Source of the DNA: Linanthus parryae
Taxonomy: Eukaryota; Streptophyta; Magnoliopsida; Ericales; Polemoniaceae
Direction: 5' to 3'
Assembly: GCA_023055425.1 (NCBI GenBank)
Contig: JALGPY010000008.1
Coordinates: forward strand, 20,371,359 to 20,435,358
Length of the DNA: 64,000 nucleotides
Part shown: positions 24,566 to 35,800 of the stretch, in pieces
How positions within the stretch are numbered: the first letter of the stretch is position 1
Layout of the letters: every line of letters begins with the position of its first letter
Notes under the pieces: generated by a model
Seen by the model: only the letters and a program-made list of their open reading frames with translations
Told to the model about the DNA's origin: nothing
Databases searched by the model: none
Translations under genes and position numbers: made by a program

Positions 24566-25425
24566 AGAGCAACTCCAACGCAAATTTGGACCAAAAAATG
24601 CTCCACATCTGGAAAACACAGCTCCAGGAAAAGGAGCATCTGCTGGAGCAAAATCAAGGACAATGAAATGAAGGACAAAACCTGAGATTTACTGTTCATA
24701 TGAACAAAACATAAAAAATGATTTTAATCAAAAAAATTATTCCACCCTCAATTTTAAACCTTGAAATATATGTATTGAAATATATTGCTGGAATATACCA
24801 GTCTGTCCCGTCTCTTTGTTCCCATTTGACTTTTTTAACTCATATCTGAGTCACTTTGACCGAGTGATTTGGATATAAAAAATAATACGATTTTTTGATA
24901 ATTTTTTCACCATATTATAGAGCAACTTTTACTCTACAACACCATGGAAAAATTATCAAAAAATTACATCGATTTGTTATTCAAATCACCGGGTCAAAGT
25001 GACCCAGCGAATAGTGACAAAAATAAAATTGAGAACAAAGAGACGGGACAAACTGGTAGGTGTTAGAATATATATGTATTGGAATATGACCGTTAGAAAA
25101 TAGCTGATGGAAATAGTGATAAAAAAACCAAATATATTTTTTTTAAATAAATCAAGTATTTTTTAATAAATGATTAAAATATTATATTAATTACATAACA
25201 TTTTTTAAAATAAACATTACTTAATTACTCAAGACTAATTAATATATAAATATAATTAATTAATAATAATAACAAAAATTAATAAAATACAATCATTTTG
25301 GTACAAGGACAAATTTTGCTCCTCGCTGTTGGAGCTCAAGCAACAAAGTGCATGAGGTATTTTGCTCCAGGGACCAAATTTGGTTCAACGACAAATTTTT
25401 ATCCTCCATTTTTTGGAGATGCTCT
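24566..25425. mobile_element. Non-autonomous TIR element upstream of the bHLH gene
   Basis: The left end 'agagcaactccaacgc' pairs with the reverse complement of the right end ('agagcatctccaaaa'). Both ends also share 'caaatttgg..ca' and 'tgctcc' motifs inside. Such 'gagcaactccaac' ends are common in plant MITEs. There is no transposase frame. Another element (24798-25056) is nested inside. It lies about 115 bp above the TATA box of the bHLH gene. Confidence 0.6.
24798..25056. mobile_element. Fold-back Stowaway-like MITE (family A), nested
   Basis: Terminal repeats 'ccagtctgtcccgtctcttt' and the matching complement at the right end, flanked by TA on both sides (24796-24797 and 25057-25058), the target typical of Stowaway/Tc1-mariner MITEs. 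Almost the whole element folds on itself. Family signatures include 'gtcactttgaccgagtgatt', 'gataattttttcaccat' and 'ctctacaacaccatgg'. Confidence 0.85.
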
Positions 25426-26355
25426 AAGGGCCTAAAATAAATTTTCTGTTGTGGACCTGTTTATAAACCAAATAAAAAAACACATTTTTATTATTTTTCT
25501 TTCTTCTTAAAAAAATACGCATAAAATTTAAAATTTGTGAAGTCTAATTATGACGATAGTATAATTTTCAATTTTTAGAAGTTGAAGGGGGACTATGATC
25601 CCACATATAACTGTGTACATCCGCCCGAACCTCACACCCAACTCTCTTTGTGATCACTCCAAGTCACGACTCCTTGACCACCTCTTGTTCTTAACATACT
25701 CTTGCGAACGCCGAAAATCAAAGACTGAGGGCGAGGCTTGGGAGAAATAATTTCGTCGAAATAATTGACACAAGATTCACTCAAGTTTGCTGCATGGACT
25801 GGTCTAATCTTCTCTCTTTCTTTGAGGGGCCAAGTCCAGAATTGTATGTATCTCTCTATTCACTTTAGAGGATCCTAAAAGTAGAGTTTAAAAGAAAAAG
25901 AGAGTAGAAAGATGACCAAGAACTCGACCCCTTATGATGGAATAATTGGTACCGTCTTTCCCATTTTATCTGTTTTGTTTGATTTCTCCTTAATTTTGAT
26001 TCCAAGTTTTTAACTCAAGTGTTTTTCTCACTGCCATTTAGTTCTTCGTGCATGTTTTGGCATGGCTGGTTTTAATTTAAGTTGGATTAAAATATGTTTT
26101 TTTGAACAATTACGTTTTTTGTGACACCAAACTTTAAGTTAATAATCTTTGAAATAAAAAACCTCTAGACAATTGTTACATTTCCAAGATTAGGAATCTT
26201 TCAACTAAAAGAATATAAAAAAAAATGATGTGCTTTAATTTGACATTAGCATGATTGGTAAGTAGATGTATTCAAGAAATTGACTATAGATCTCATGAGA
26301 TGTTAAATTGATCAAATTAATGATCTATAATGTTAGCTCATACCAATTATACTGT
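25426..26355. other. Intergenic AT-rich DNA
   Basis: No coding region, RNA gene or bounded element was recognised. Confidence 0.4.
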
Positions 26356-26359
26356 GATG

Positions 26360-26475
26360 TTTTTTTTTTTTTTTTTTTTTTTAGAGAAATTATTTTTGTC
26401 GTCAACCAGGTTTGAACCAGAAATCTCATGTAAGGACTTCCAACGTTCTACCACCCAGTTCAGTTGAATTTTTCA
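26360..26475 (-). repeat. tRNA-derived SINE-like sequence with A tail
   Basis: On the minus strand the order is a box A-like 'tgggtggtagaacg', then box B-like 'ctggttcaaacctgg', then 'gacgacaaaaataatttctc' and a long A run (T run on the plus strand, about 26360-26381). This order of Pol III boxes and A tail fits a plant SINE of about 110 bp. Target duplications were not established. Confidence 0.45.
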
Positions 26476-27251
26476 CCCATCTTTTTTTCAGTTAATTTTT
26501 TAAAATTTTCAACTGATATCAAACAAGGTCTTAGTCTCATCAAATAGAGTCAAGGTTCATTATAAGTGACAAGTAGTCGAGCAGTATGAGTTCTATTGTT
26601 GGCGATATCTCTAGGGGTGATATGTAAGAACTTCTTCAACAAATGGAGAAAAACGTTCCTCAGAGTATTTTTAGATCATTTTTTTTTTCCGATGACCAAA
26701 GCCAATATGTGGTGCAAGAGGCTGAGCAAATATCCAAACAAAGCCAAGAGGTATAAAATCTACACTAACCACGGAATGGGCAGCTTCCCCTCTCCCTACC
26801 CTAAGTTCTCTACAAAGAAACAAAATAAAAATGAAATGATTAGAAGATGCTTCTCTTATCATTGCATGTTGGTGTCAGAGCTCTTATAACCGAATAATGC
26901 TATTATCATAATTATATAAAGAAATTAAACAAATGATGTCTAGATGCAGTCTTGAATTGTCTACTCCAAATTTGGAGGTATCTCAAATCTTTAGAAGAAA
27001 ACATGTCAATGAAGGTGTTGGTAGGGTACTGCAGATCTTGGAAAGATGGGTTTGTTTTGTGGCGATGAAGAGACAAAAGACACAGAGAACTCATGTTTGG
27101 AACTGTGATCAATTTGTTAACTTGTCCTGATTTCCTTTATTTTTATAACCCAAAGATGATAATTAAAGAGAGAGAGACCAGTGAAACGATACGAGGTTCC
27201 TTAAAATGTACTGTTTCCGAACCAACAAAAACTATCAAGAAACAAGAAAGT
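26476..27251. other. Intergenic DNA
   Basis: Several short open frames (for example 26596-26889 and 26933-27130) have no recognisable domains. Nothing else is supported. Confidence 0.35.
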
Positions 27252-27348
27252 TGTTATAACAGAAGTATCGAGCAAAAAGCGATATTGAAGAAATTATCAA
27301 GAACGAGACACATAACTAACGTGGTTAACTATCAAAGTTGTTAGCTAC

Positions 27349-27792
27349 CAGGGCCGGCCCTATAGTAAGGCAGCCGAGACGGCCGCTTTAGGCCCCCGGC
27401 CCAGCGAGACCCCGTTTTATTAACATATTTTGTTTTAAAGAGAACTCTAGTCACCTTAATTACATATTTTGATGCAATTTCATAAATAATTGTATATTGG
27501 TTTGGTGATATTTTATATTTTTGTCACAAACTTGACCCAAGTTCGAATTTTGTTGATGACTTATGTGAATAATTTAGTTTTTAGTTATCAAAAACGTGTA
27601 CGGTCATTGAACATTAATTAAAATTATTATATTTAAAAAAAGATCAACCCGACATATTGCACACAAGTATTAGAAGTCTAAAGATTTATTTATTTTTAAA
27701 AAATAAACTATTTTTTGTGTATTATTGTCTTTAATTAAGGCCCTCAAATTTCCAATTCGCTTTAGGCCCTAGAGAACCTTGGGCCGGCCCTG
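27349..27792. mobile_element. hAT-type MITE, 444 bp, target duplication TTAGCTAC
   Basis: The terminal repeat 'cagggccggccc' faces its complement 'gggccggccctg' at the right end. The 8-bp sequence 'ttagctac' occurs directly on both sides (27341-27348 and 27793-27800), the size typical of hAT elements. The interior is AT-rich and non-coding, with 'gctttaggccc' near both ends. It sits inside an LTR, so it arrived after that LTR. Confidence 0.92.
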
Positions 27793-28105
27793 TTAGCTAC
27801 TTGGACAGCCTAAAAACTTAATTTATTGAGAGAGAACACTTACACGTTACACCACATAAGTTAAGCTATGACCTATAACCTTTATATAGAGACCTAGAGA
27901 CCATAACTAGCTCACAAAGCGACTCGGAAACCTTCCGAAACGAACAAGGAAACAAAACATAACTCCCCAGCCTCGATCCTGGTCGTACGACCAGACCCTC
28001 TAGTCGTGCGACCAGTAGAGTGTTCATGTTGCTGCTGCTTGCTTTCTTGTCTTCACCATTTTGTTTCTTGCCCGATTTGCTTAGAGCTTTGAGTTATTCC
28101 CAACA

Positions 28106-28702
28106 AATCTCAACCTTAACTCAAATCGTCCCAACAACTTGAATCAGAATTGATGCTTCTCTTCAGAACCTACTACAGATGCGACTCTTAGAACCAAAAA
28201 AGAGTATGCATCTCCAGATGCATTCAGGGGTTGCATCAACTCCAACGAGTTCCTGTAACGATTGCACCCGATGCGCGGATACAACTCCAAAAACAGAAAT
28301 ATGTGCTCCACCTTTAACTAGAATCGAATACATCCACTGAGACATGACCGAATGTATTCCTGATGCACTCCAAATTAAATAGCACCAGAACTAGTGCACC
28401 ACGACATGTGTCAGGAATGATGCTAGACCAGATGCGCCATCATTTGCCAGATGTGCCCCGAGTTGTCCCGGATATGCCAAAAATCTATGCTCGCCAAATT
28501 TCGCGCCAAATACGAGCCAGAAACATGCCAAGTAAAGTACAAGCCATAGACAGATGCACGCCAGTAACAGAATTGTGCATAATGCACGGCAGAAACCAGA
28601 TCGCGTGCCAGAAGCAGACTCGCGCGCTAGATGCTCCATAACAGGAGCCCATATAGCCCCGAAGAGGCTCAAATAGTCAGACGATGGAAGTATCTGCGCC
28701 CA
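28106..28702. repeat. Degenerate short repeats in the interior of the LTR element
   Basis: The motif 'gatgc' with C/A-rich context ('cagatgcatt', 'ccagatgcgcc', 'cagatgcacg', 'tagatgctcc') recurs irregularly, together with 'gcgccaaa' and 'ccagaa(a/g)c' motifs. No coding domain was recognised. It may be a leader or spacer of the surrounding element. Confidence 0.4.
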
Positions 28703-28722
28703 CCCCCCCCCCCCCCCCCCCC
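28703..28722. repeat. Poly-C tract (20 C)
   Basis: An uninterrupted C run after 'gcgccca' within the shrunken LTR element. Confidence 0.95.
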
Positions 28723-29039
28723 GTTTCAGAGGTCAACGAGCTAAACCTGTTTCTCCTCCTAAATAGATCGATATTGATCATCGTACCCGACATCGTTCTT
28801 ATTCAAACTCTAACTTGACTCTGATATAATTTTGTTATATAACGGAAGTGTCGAACAAGAACGATGAACGAATAATCAAGAACGAGACACATAATTAACG
28901 TGGTACTGTTTTTTGTTTCATCTTAGTAAATTTCAAACACTATGTATACATACATTTAATTTGTCTTATTTTTTCTTCTGGATTGGTGCTTCTTTTTCAT
29001 GTTAGTGAATTTGCTGGAGTCTACGAGCTTTTTATTTGG

Positions 29040-29115
29040 AAAATAACATCATACAACTGGATTCGAACCCCGTGATCTCATGCAGGTTCAATCCCTACTA
29101 ATGAGCTAGCACCCA
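29040..29115 (-). repeat. tRNA-derived SINE-like fragment
   Basis: On the minus strand 'gggtgctagctcattagtag' resembles a Pol III box A region and 'ggggttcgaatccag' matches box B, with about 40 bp between them. This is the layout of a tRNA-derived SINE head. No clear A tail or target duplication. Confidence 0.4.
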
Positions 29116-29650
29116 ATTGCGGAGTCCGCGAGCTTGGTCAAAGACAATTTATACATCACGCAGACCGCCCATATTAAATACAACCACTTCAACAGTATAG
29201 AAACCAAATGTATAATGTTTTTAGAAAATATCGGACAAAATCTCTCATTTGTCCCACGTTTTGTTAGCAGAAAATCACCAACCTTTTGTCCTTACTTTGA
29301 ATAATACCAGTGAGTTTAATGAGGAGTTAGGTAAAGCTATTTCTTGATTCCACACATACAGTAAGATAATTTATGATTTCTCATCTCCCACCAAATAATC
29401 CACACATGTGCAATCATGTCAAATAAGTAACGATGCGGTCAATTTTATATTCAAATTAAGACAAGTGCAGCCGAGTATATGTGCAGTAAAATTTAGATAA
29501 ATGAATGTTCAAATAAACAAATAACTCGCACAGTTAATAAGTCCCTCATGTCCCGACTTCTGCAAAGAGGCTAAATGAATGTTTAATAAACGAAAAATCT
29601 TGCAAAATGAATAATTTTTGTTGTGCTAACTGCTAACCAAATGAATAATT

Positions 29651-29895
29651 TTAAGAGTTCTTGTAGAATCTATAGTAAAACTCGACAAATGAATACTCTT
29701 CGGATCGGAAAAAATTATTCGTCTGGCAAGATTATTCGTTCATCTAATAATCTCTCCAATTAAGTAATTTTCTCTGGTCCGAAGAGTATTCGTTTATCCA
29801 TGTTTTAAATTAATCTCGCCAGATGAATAATTTTCTCCTATCCGAAGAGTATTCATTCATCCAGGTTTTACTATAGGTTCTATAGGAATTCTTAA
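29651..29895. mobile_element. Fold-back element with ~80-bp arms
   Basis: The left arm (about 29651-29735) and right arm (about 29810-29895) are near-complementary. Matching pieces include 'ctatagtaaaac', 'gaatactcttcgga' and 'aaattattc(g/a)tctgg'. The loop is about 75 bp. There is no coding capacity. The tips have 'ttaag', but a target duplication cannot be fixed. Confidence 0.7.
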
Positions 29896-29927
29896 AAGAA
29901 ATATACATAAATTGTGACTAAGCACCA

Positions 29928-30350
29928 GGGGCGGAGCCAACCATGGGTAGACACGTGTCCTACCCCTTTTACAAAAAGATGCAAGTTTATCCTTACACCC
30001 TCCGTCCCACCAGGTTAGTGAATAAGTTAATCTGGTATTATTTGGACATAGCGATTTGATTAGTCAAACAAGACAAGAATTTGATAATTTTTGCATAGTC
30101 TTGTAGAGTAAACTAGCATCTACAAGACCATGCAAAAATTATTAAATTCTTGTTTTGTTTTACTAACCAAATCACTATGCCCAAATAATACCCGATTAAC
30201 TTATTCACCAACCTGGTAGGACGGAAGGAGCATGTTACAAAAATATATTCAAAAGTGTCCATGTAATAATTAAAAAAGTGCTATTGTTAAAATTTGAACA
30301 GTTATTTAGTGTCCTGGTAGTTTTCAATTTCTGACTCTTCCCCTGCTAAG
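29928..30350. mobile_element. Possible hAT-like fragment with nested fold-back MITE
   Basis: At 29928 the sequence 'caggggcggagccaaccat' matches the terminal repeat of the hAT element at 56379-57655 ('cagtggcggagccagg' and, at its other end, 'caggggcggagccatg'). The opposite terminal repeat was not found, so this end may be a fragment. A family A fold-back element lies inside at 29995-30231. Confidence 0.4.
29995..30231. mobile_element. Fold-back Stowaway-like MITE (family A)
   Basis: The ends 'ccctccgtcccaccaggtta' and its near-complement at the right face each other. Long inner arms match ('gtgaataagttaatc', 'agacaagaatttgataattt' with 'aaattattaaattcttgtt'). The 'ctacaagaccatgcaaaaat' signature corresponds to the same place in the other family A copies. 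Confidence 0.75.
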
Positions 30351-32346
30351 CATGTCAATAATGGTAAGTGATTGACCACTAGGTCGTTTGATGTTTCTTT
30401 ATTATCATCGTTTTGGTGCATGGAGTGGTCATTTTTTTTCTTTGGTACAGCAGGTTGAATTCATAGGTTTTCCAATCGATGAAATGTCACTTCTAGTCTT
30501 TTACCAACCTTGAAGTTGCATGAACCTGAACACATAAGCCGTACTCTCTCGTTTAACACATTGCATTATGTCCATTTCACGAAACGACGTGTCTTGACAT
30601 AATAAGACCTGCAGGTGTTAGCTCTACGACTTGCGAGTATGTGTTATTATTTGGTACCGGTTGAAAATATTAGAAATATCTTTCAACTTATTCTTCTCAC
30701 AAGACTGTTCAACTTATTTATGAGCAATAAAAAATAAAATGAACTCTCAGGAGAAAAATATATGATCTGATGAGAAGTGACAATTACATAAAACACCATA
30801 TGTAATTTTAGAATAGTTTGTTGGAAGTTTAGTAGAAATATATTAATCTGAATAGTGGAGCGCGGAACTGAAATCCTTAAGAATGATTTCGCCCCGCTCT
30901 GACTCCTTTCTTGGTTCACAAATGAGGAGGAGGTCGTTCTTAAGAATAATTCCGCCCCACTATGTACATTGTTGGGCTTTCAAATACCCACATTAAGCTT
31001 GGTAGTGTGTGAGTTTTTCTTTTTTTGAGAAAAAAAGTCTCGTAGTTTCTTTTAAGAAAAAAAAAAGCGTTGTAGTTCTAAAGAGGAGTAAATAAAGCAA
31101 AGTTGGCTAGGTGTGACAAAAAGCATTACTTATTTTTGAAGCATTTCTAACATAGTTCAAACATTTCCCTAAAAAGAACATAGTTCAAACATTAAACTTC
31201 ATACCGTGACTTTAAACGCTCTAGGTGTCACCCATTTTCACAAATCAACTTGGGAGAGAGAATTGCATTGTTCAACCACATATATGTGACCATATATGTG
31301 AGATTGTGAGTGGTGTGATTGAGGCAAAGAAAGCTCAGATCGGGTAACTATGCACGCATGTATAAACAATTAATCGTGACAAAGATAAGTTGTTTCTCAT
31401 AATTGAAATTTAAGTTTCGATTTTCTTTTATGGAAAATTTAAGCTTCGATTTGAATAGGAGCTTTGATAAGTGGTTGGTGATGAATAAGTCTCGATCAAT
31501 AAGTGGTATTTATAAGTGAGGCAGCGTTTGGAGATGGAAGTTGATTATACGTCTCAAAATCATGGAACTAATAAACAAATAGCGTTAAATCGCTCCATCT
31601 TTTTCAACTAAAACCCAGTTAACAACATCAAGCTGTCAATTAGATAAATAAGAAGAGAATTCTTATTGCTCAACTATGTATGTGATTAAGGCAAATTAGC
31701 AAAGCTCAAATCAATAAACAAGATCGAAATCTGAAAATCTCAAACTGAAAGAAAACGACAAGGATAACGATGAATGCATGTCTCAATCAAATGACTACTG
31801 GCACACCACTGGCAGTAGCTACGTACGGGAGCTAACCAAAGCGACTTCACAACTTTTATTTATTCGTTTACTGCTATGACCACTAAAGTTTAATTTTTGT
31901 TGGTGTTTGTTTGGTACCAATTTAGCAGCTAACTAAAATTAAAATCTGCCGGATCATTTAATTGTATTTGAGATACAATCTCCATTTATGGGGACTAATT
32001 GGACCTAACTGTCTTGAACACCATATTTCTATACTTTTCTATGAAGGAAATTACTTTTCTTTATAGATGAACTGCCAATTTGTCCAAGAACTAGGCGTTT
32101 TATATGTAGAAATCATTTCAAACACAAACATTGTAGTAAACCCTACAATAAACATGTTACTGAAATCATTTTAAATTTTAATTTAGCATTTTTAACGCGT
32201 ACCAAACATTTTCTAGATTATAAGTTTAAAATATTATTTACTCAAATCACTTTCACCAAATTATTGTGATTTTAAGCCGATGTGCACCTGCTTAATAGAT
32301 AAGCTAGCTTTCTCCATCAGAATCACGCGTAGACAAATATATATTT
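30351..32346. other. Intergenic AT-rich DNA
   Basis: Apart from a short direct repeat ('cttaagaat(g/a)att(t/c)cgccccgc' type) near 30876-30897 and 30936-30960, no gene or bounded element was recognised. Confidence 0.4.
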
Positions 32347-32351
32347 TGATT

Positions 32352-32818
32352 TGAAGGACGTACTTGATCTAACATATTCAGATCTACAACATGAACTAAA
32401 GCGGAATATTCATGTGTTTACCTTGTCTTCCTTAGCTCCTAAGCGCAACGGATGATCGTAGGGTGCTTGCTTTCACGTGCTCTTCTTGCTCCCACAATCT
32501 GGCTCGAATCACTAGGACGAGAGCTCTGATCCACACCAAGTTCCACACGATGGAGGCTAGTTGAAGAGAGAGTCTAGGGTTTACTGTATTATGATCAGCA
32601 CATGATCTCTACAGTATTGTGTGTATTATGTCTCTAGCACACATAATAATCTAGGAGGCTGTCTCCTTATATAGACAGACTTATACCTAATTGCAACGTA
32701 CCCCCTAGGGTTGATGTCCTTGCTACTAACCCCATAAGGTTTGAGCTTGTCTCACCTAAACCCATAAGTTTAGGTTAATTGCATTGTGCACCCCACATGG
32801 GCGCACATAATGCTAACA
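32352..32818 (-). repeat. 3' LTR of the minus-strand Copia element
   Basis: Runs from 'tgaaggacg' to 'gctaaca' on the plus strand (TG...CA on either strand). Read on the minus strand it begins 'tgttagcattatgtgcgccc', close to the LTR start of the element at 44587. It contains 'tatataagga', the same TATA-like site as in the 5' LTR. Confidence 0.95.
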
Positions 32819-35800
32819 TCTCCCACTCGCACAGTGGGGTTGCACAAATACAGTAGTTCTAGTCTCCCTCAATCTCCAACTATTATCATCTGCCAAAGTG
32901 TTATGTGGCCTTGGTGTGTGACTGTGAGAGAACCTGCATTTCGGGAGATCCATACTCTAAACTCATACGAGACGAGCTAGCAGCAGGCGTTTCTCAACCC
33001 TTTAAGAAATAATGCAATACATATATATATCTCTCTCGTACCCCCCAGATTCTGTCTATTGCCATCTCATAGACCATGAGCACCTACCTTGTCCCGAAGG
33101 TCGTGCGTCAATGAGTCTATATCTCCTTTATTATATTCATATCCTGCATGATCCCATAAGATCTTGTAGGTGGGCCCAATGAACATGATAAAGAGCGATG
33201 CAATTAGAATCTTCCTTTCTATCCATTGTCGCTTTGATTCGGAGTCAGCTGCTTTCCTAGCAATGTCCTGGTAAGCCGAATCATTCATAGCCGTGAGGTG
33301 TCACGCTAAAGTAGCACCACCGAACCGCCTCTCCCCGACATGGATGAAAGTACTAAGGGTATACAGTGTCAATCATCTTTATATGATCGACGAGGCTCAC
33401 ACGGCGAGGAAACTCAGGGACTAGTTCTACTCGCCACCTCATGTCACTCATAAGCACGCGTTATCTCATAAGATGTGCGCCATAGTGTTTGGACTCTATC
33501 AGAGCACATGTCCTATCCCATAGGGACCACTATACAGATGTAAGTCCAACAGCCCATATGACTATTAACCCGAGTACTGAGTGTTGCACATATGCAATCG
33601 AAATCAGTTCTCTCATCTGGCTTTCTCTACGCAGACTATACATGGTTCGGGGTAGTAACCATGCTCGAATGGCCATAATCCAATCTCACCTTGGAACTTA
33701 TTCCAATGCGACAAATAAATCCGTCTGACAGGGTCTTGCACTATTGATTGATGTCCAGCTCTTGTCATAGGCCATGCGCCTCATATGACAGGAGTCATCA
33801 TATCATAGGCTTCTAGCGCTTGCCGGGATTCTGTCTCATCTTCTACTCACCTAGACAATCCAGGATATTGTAAAGGCGGTTGCTCGTGTGAGAGAGTCAA
33901 CCTAGTGTCCGCGCGACATGTTCTATGCTAGCACAGGATATGTAAACAACATGTAGCATAACAAATCCAATTAAAGTCCAGTTATCAATGTCTCATATGC
34001 TCATCAATCATATCGCTAGTGATCGACTACCGAGTCCCAATTTTCTAAAGCAATCCACAAAGACAATTCTTATGTGGTTTAGGAATGGGAGGGTCCTCCA
34101 CTTTGACCTGTAGTCGATCTACTCCAAGATTACTCTTCAGGTAGTCATTTCACCTTTTGTGAAATGGTACCCTCTTCTATATGTTTGGCCTTATCAAAGT
34201 ACTGTAGCCGTACGCTAGTACTACAGGTTGGTTGATAGCTCATAAGCTTATCAGAAACCTTCTTATCCAAACATGTTTCTGTCCGGTGACAAAATAGGCA
34301 ATCGCGCTTCGCTTCCATGATAGATGGAGCGGTCTAATACGATTTTGCAACACATATGTTCCTGTTCCATGCGATGTCATCTAGCATGGACTATAGCCTG
34401 AGTCGGATCTACGTGTATCTAGGTCCCCACCCTAGTCAGCATACATAGCTGGCTAGTCGAAGCATCATCTCCGATAGTTATAACACGTGATCCTTCGTAC
34501 AGAGTATCCTTTTGGTTGCAATCTAGTGTCTTAAGTTAGATTTCCTGAAATCCACTCTTCCGATTGCATAGGGTTTGTAGGGTCTCAGTATATACCATAG
34601 TATATAGCAGACTCACACTGCATCGGGCACTTTGGTTATTTGGTCAATCCTAGTATGGTGTCTTCTAGGTCACATATGTAGGCTCATAAAGTCTTGCAGC
34701 AAGCTATAGGAGTATCACATGTCCTTGGGTCCATTACATGGAATCGTTCAGAGTATCTTCTTGCTGTCCGCCCCATGCGTCAATATAAGAAGTCCTTCTG
34801 AACGAACGAGAATGCATCTCGCCCTACTAATTTCCTTCGTCTCAAATCGAAAGGATACCCACCCTATAGTGGATGTGAAATAGTCCTTAGACTCTCCTGG
34901 AAATAGTGCGTCATCGATAATAAGTGACGTGTTCATCTACTCTCTACGACCGAGAGTGATATGCAGCGGTTTTCATCCATTGATAAAATACTGCTGACTT
35001 AGAGGACTAATTAAGATCACACACAGGCTTAATTAGCTTGCACCTTTTTGTGCATCCGATCTCACATCTCGAAACCCTGTGGCCGAGTCATACAGATCAC
35101 CTCTCTGATCTCTCTATTGAGGAATTCAGTCGTCACGTTTATCGAGAATGGAGCCTTATTTCCATAATCACACCTATTACCGATACCTCTGCAAGTCGTA
35201 TGCCTTACTATGCTTCCGTCTGTGTCACTCTGAATGACCTTGGAAATCCTTCTATTTCCAATAGTCTAATATCCAGCCGAAAAGTCAACCTAGCCTTAAA
35301 CTTGGTTGGTCCTTACAGACTCTAACTTTTCCTGTAAAGGTTACCTTTCATTCTTCATAATTAGGGAACGATAAGGCATAGTATTCTATCCTATCGATTA
35401 TGCAAGGTGATCCTTAAGATCATCCCTTCGATCTCAAATAGTCGATGGGACATGCTCTTATGAGCAGTTCCTTTGCATAGGAGGATCATAATCTGCTCTC
35501 ACCCCTATGGATGGGGACCTCGCTTAGAAAGTCACTCCCACTGTCCGAAGGATCCTTGAGGGACTAACTCCTCATGATGGACTAAGGAACAGGGTATTTT
35601 CTAGCGGTTCCTCCATGCTCGCCGAGATTATCATCTCTACGAACATTCCCTTAATTATGGACATCTCCTTATGAGAAAACATATATCCTGTGAATCCATT
35701 TGCGTTACACTACTAATCGGCTGTTGCGTTTTGAATACGCAACCCCCTAGAGTACTCCGAATAGTATGGGAAGACATGTTACTCCATGAAGATACATTTC

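Larger units (their letters stand above)
27252..28904 (-). mobile_element. Shrunken LTR element, minus strand, with nested hAT insertion
   Basis: One LTR spans 27252-28105 ('tgttataacagaagt' to 'attcccaaca') and is about 400 bp once the 444-bp insertion and its target copy are removed. It is followed on the right by a purine tract when read on the minus strand ('aaggttgagatt'), the expected polypurine tract. Near 28808-28825 'gactctgatataattt' resembles a worn initiator-Met primer site (reverse complement of 'tggtatcagag'). A second, truncated LTR copy starts at 28834 ('tgttatataacggaagtg'). The interior of about 700 bp has no pol motifs, so the element is deleted and non-autonomous. Confidence 0.55.
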
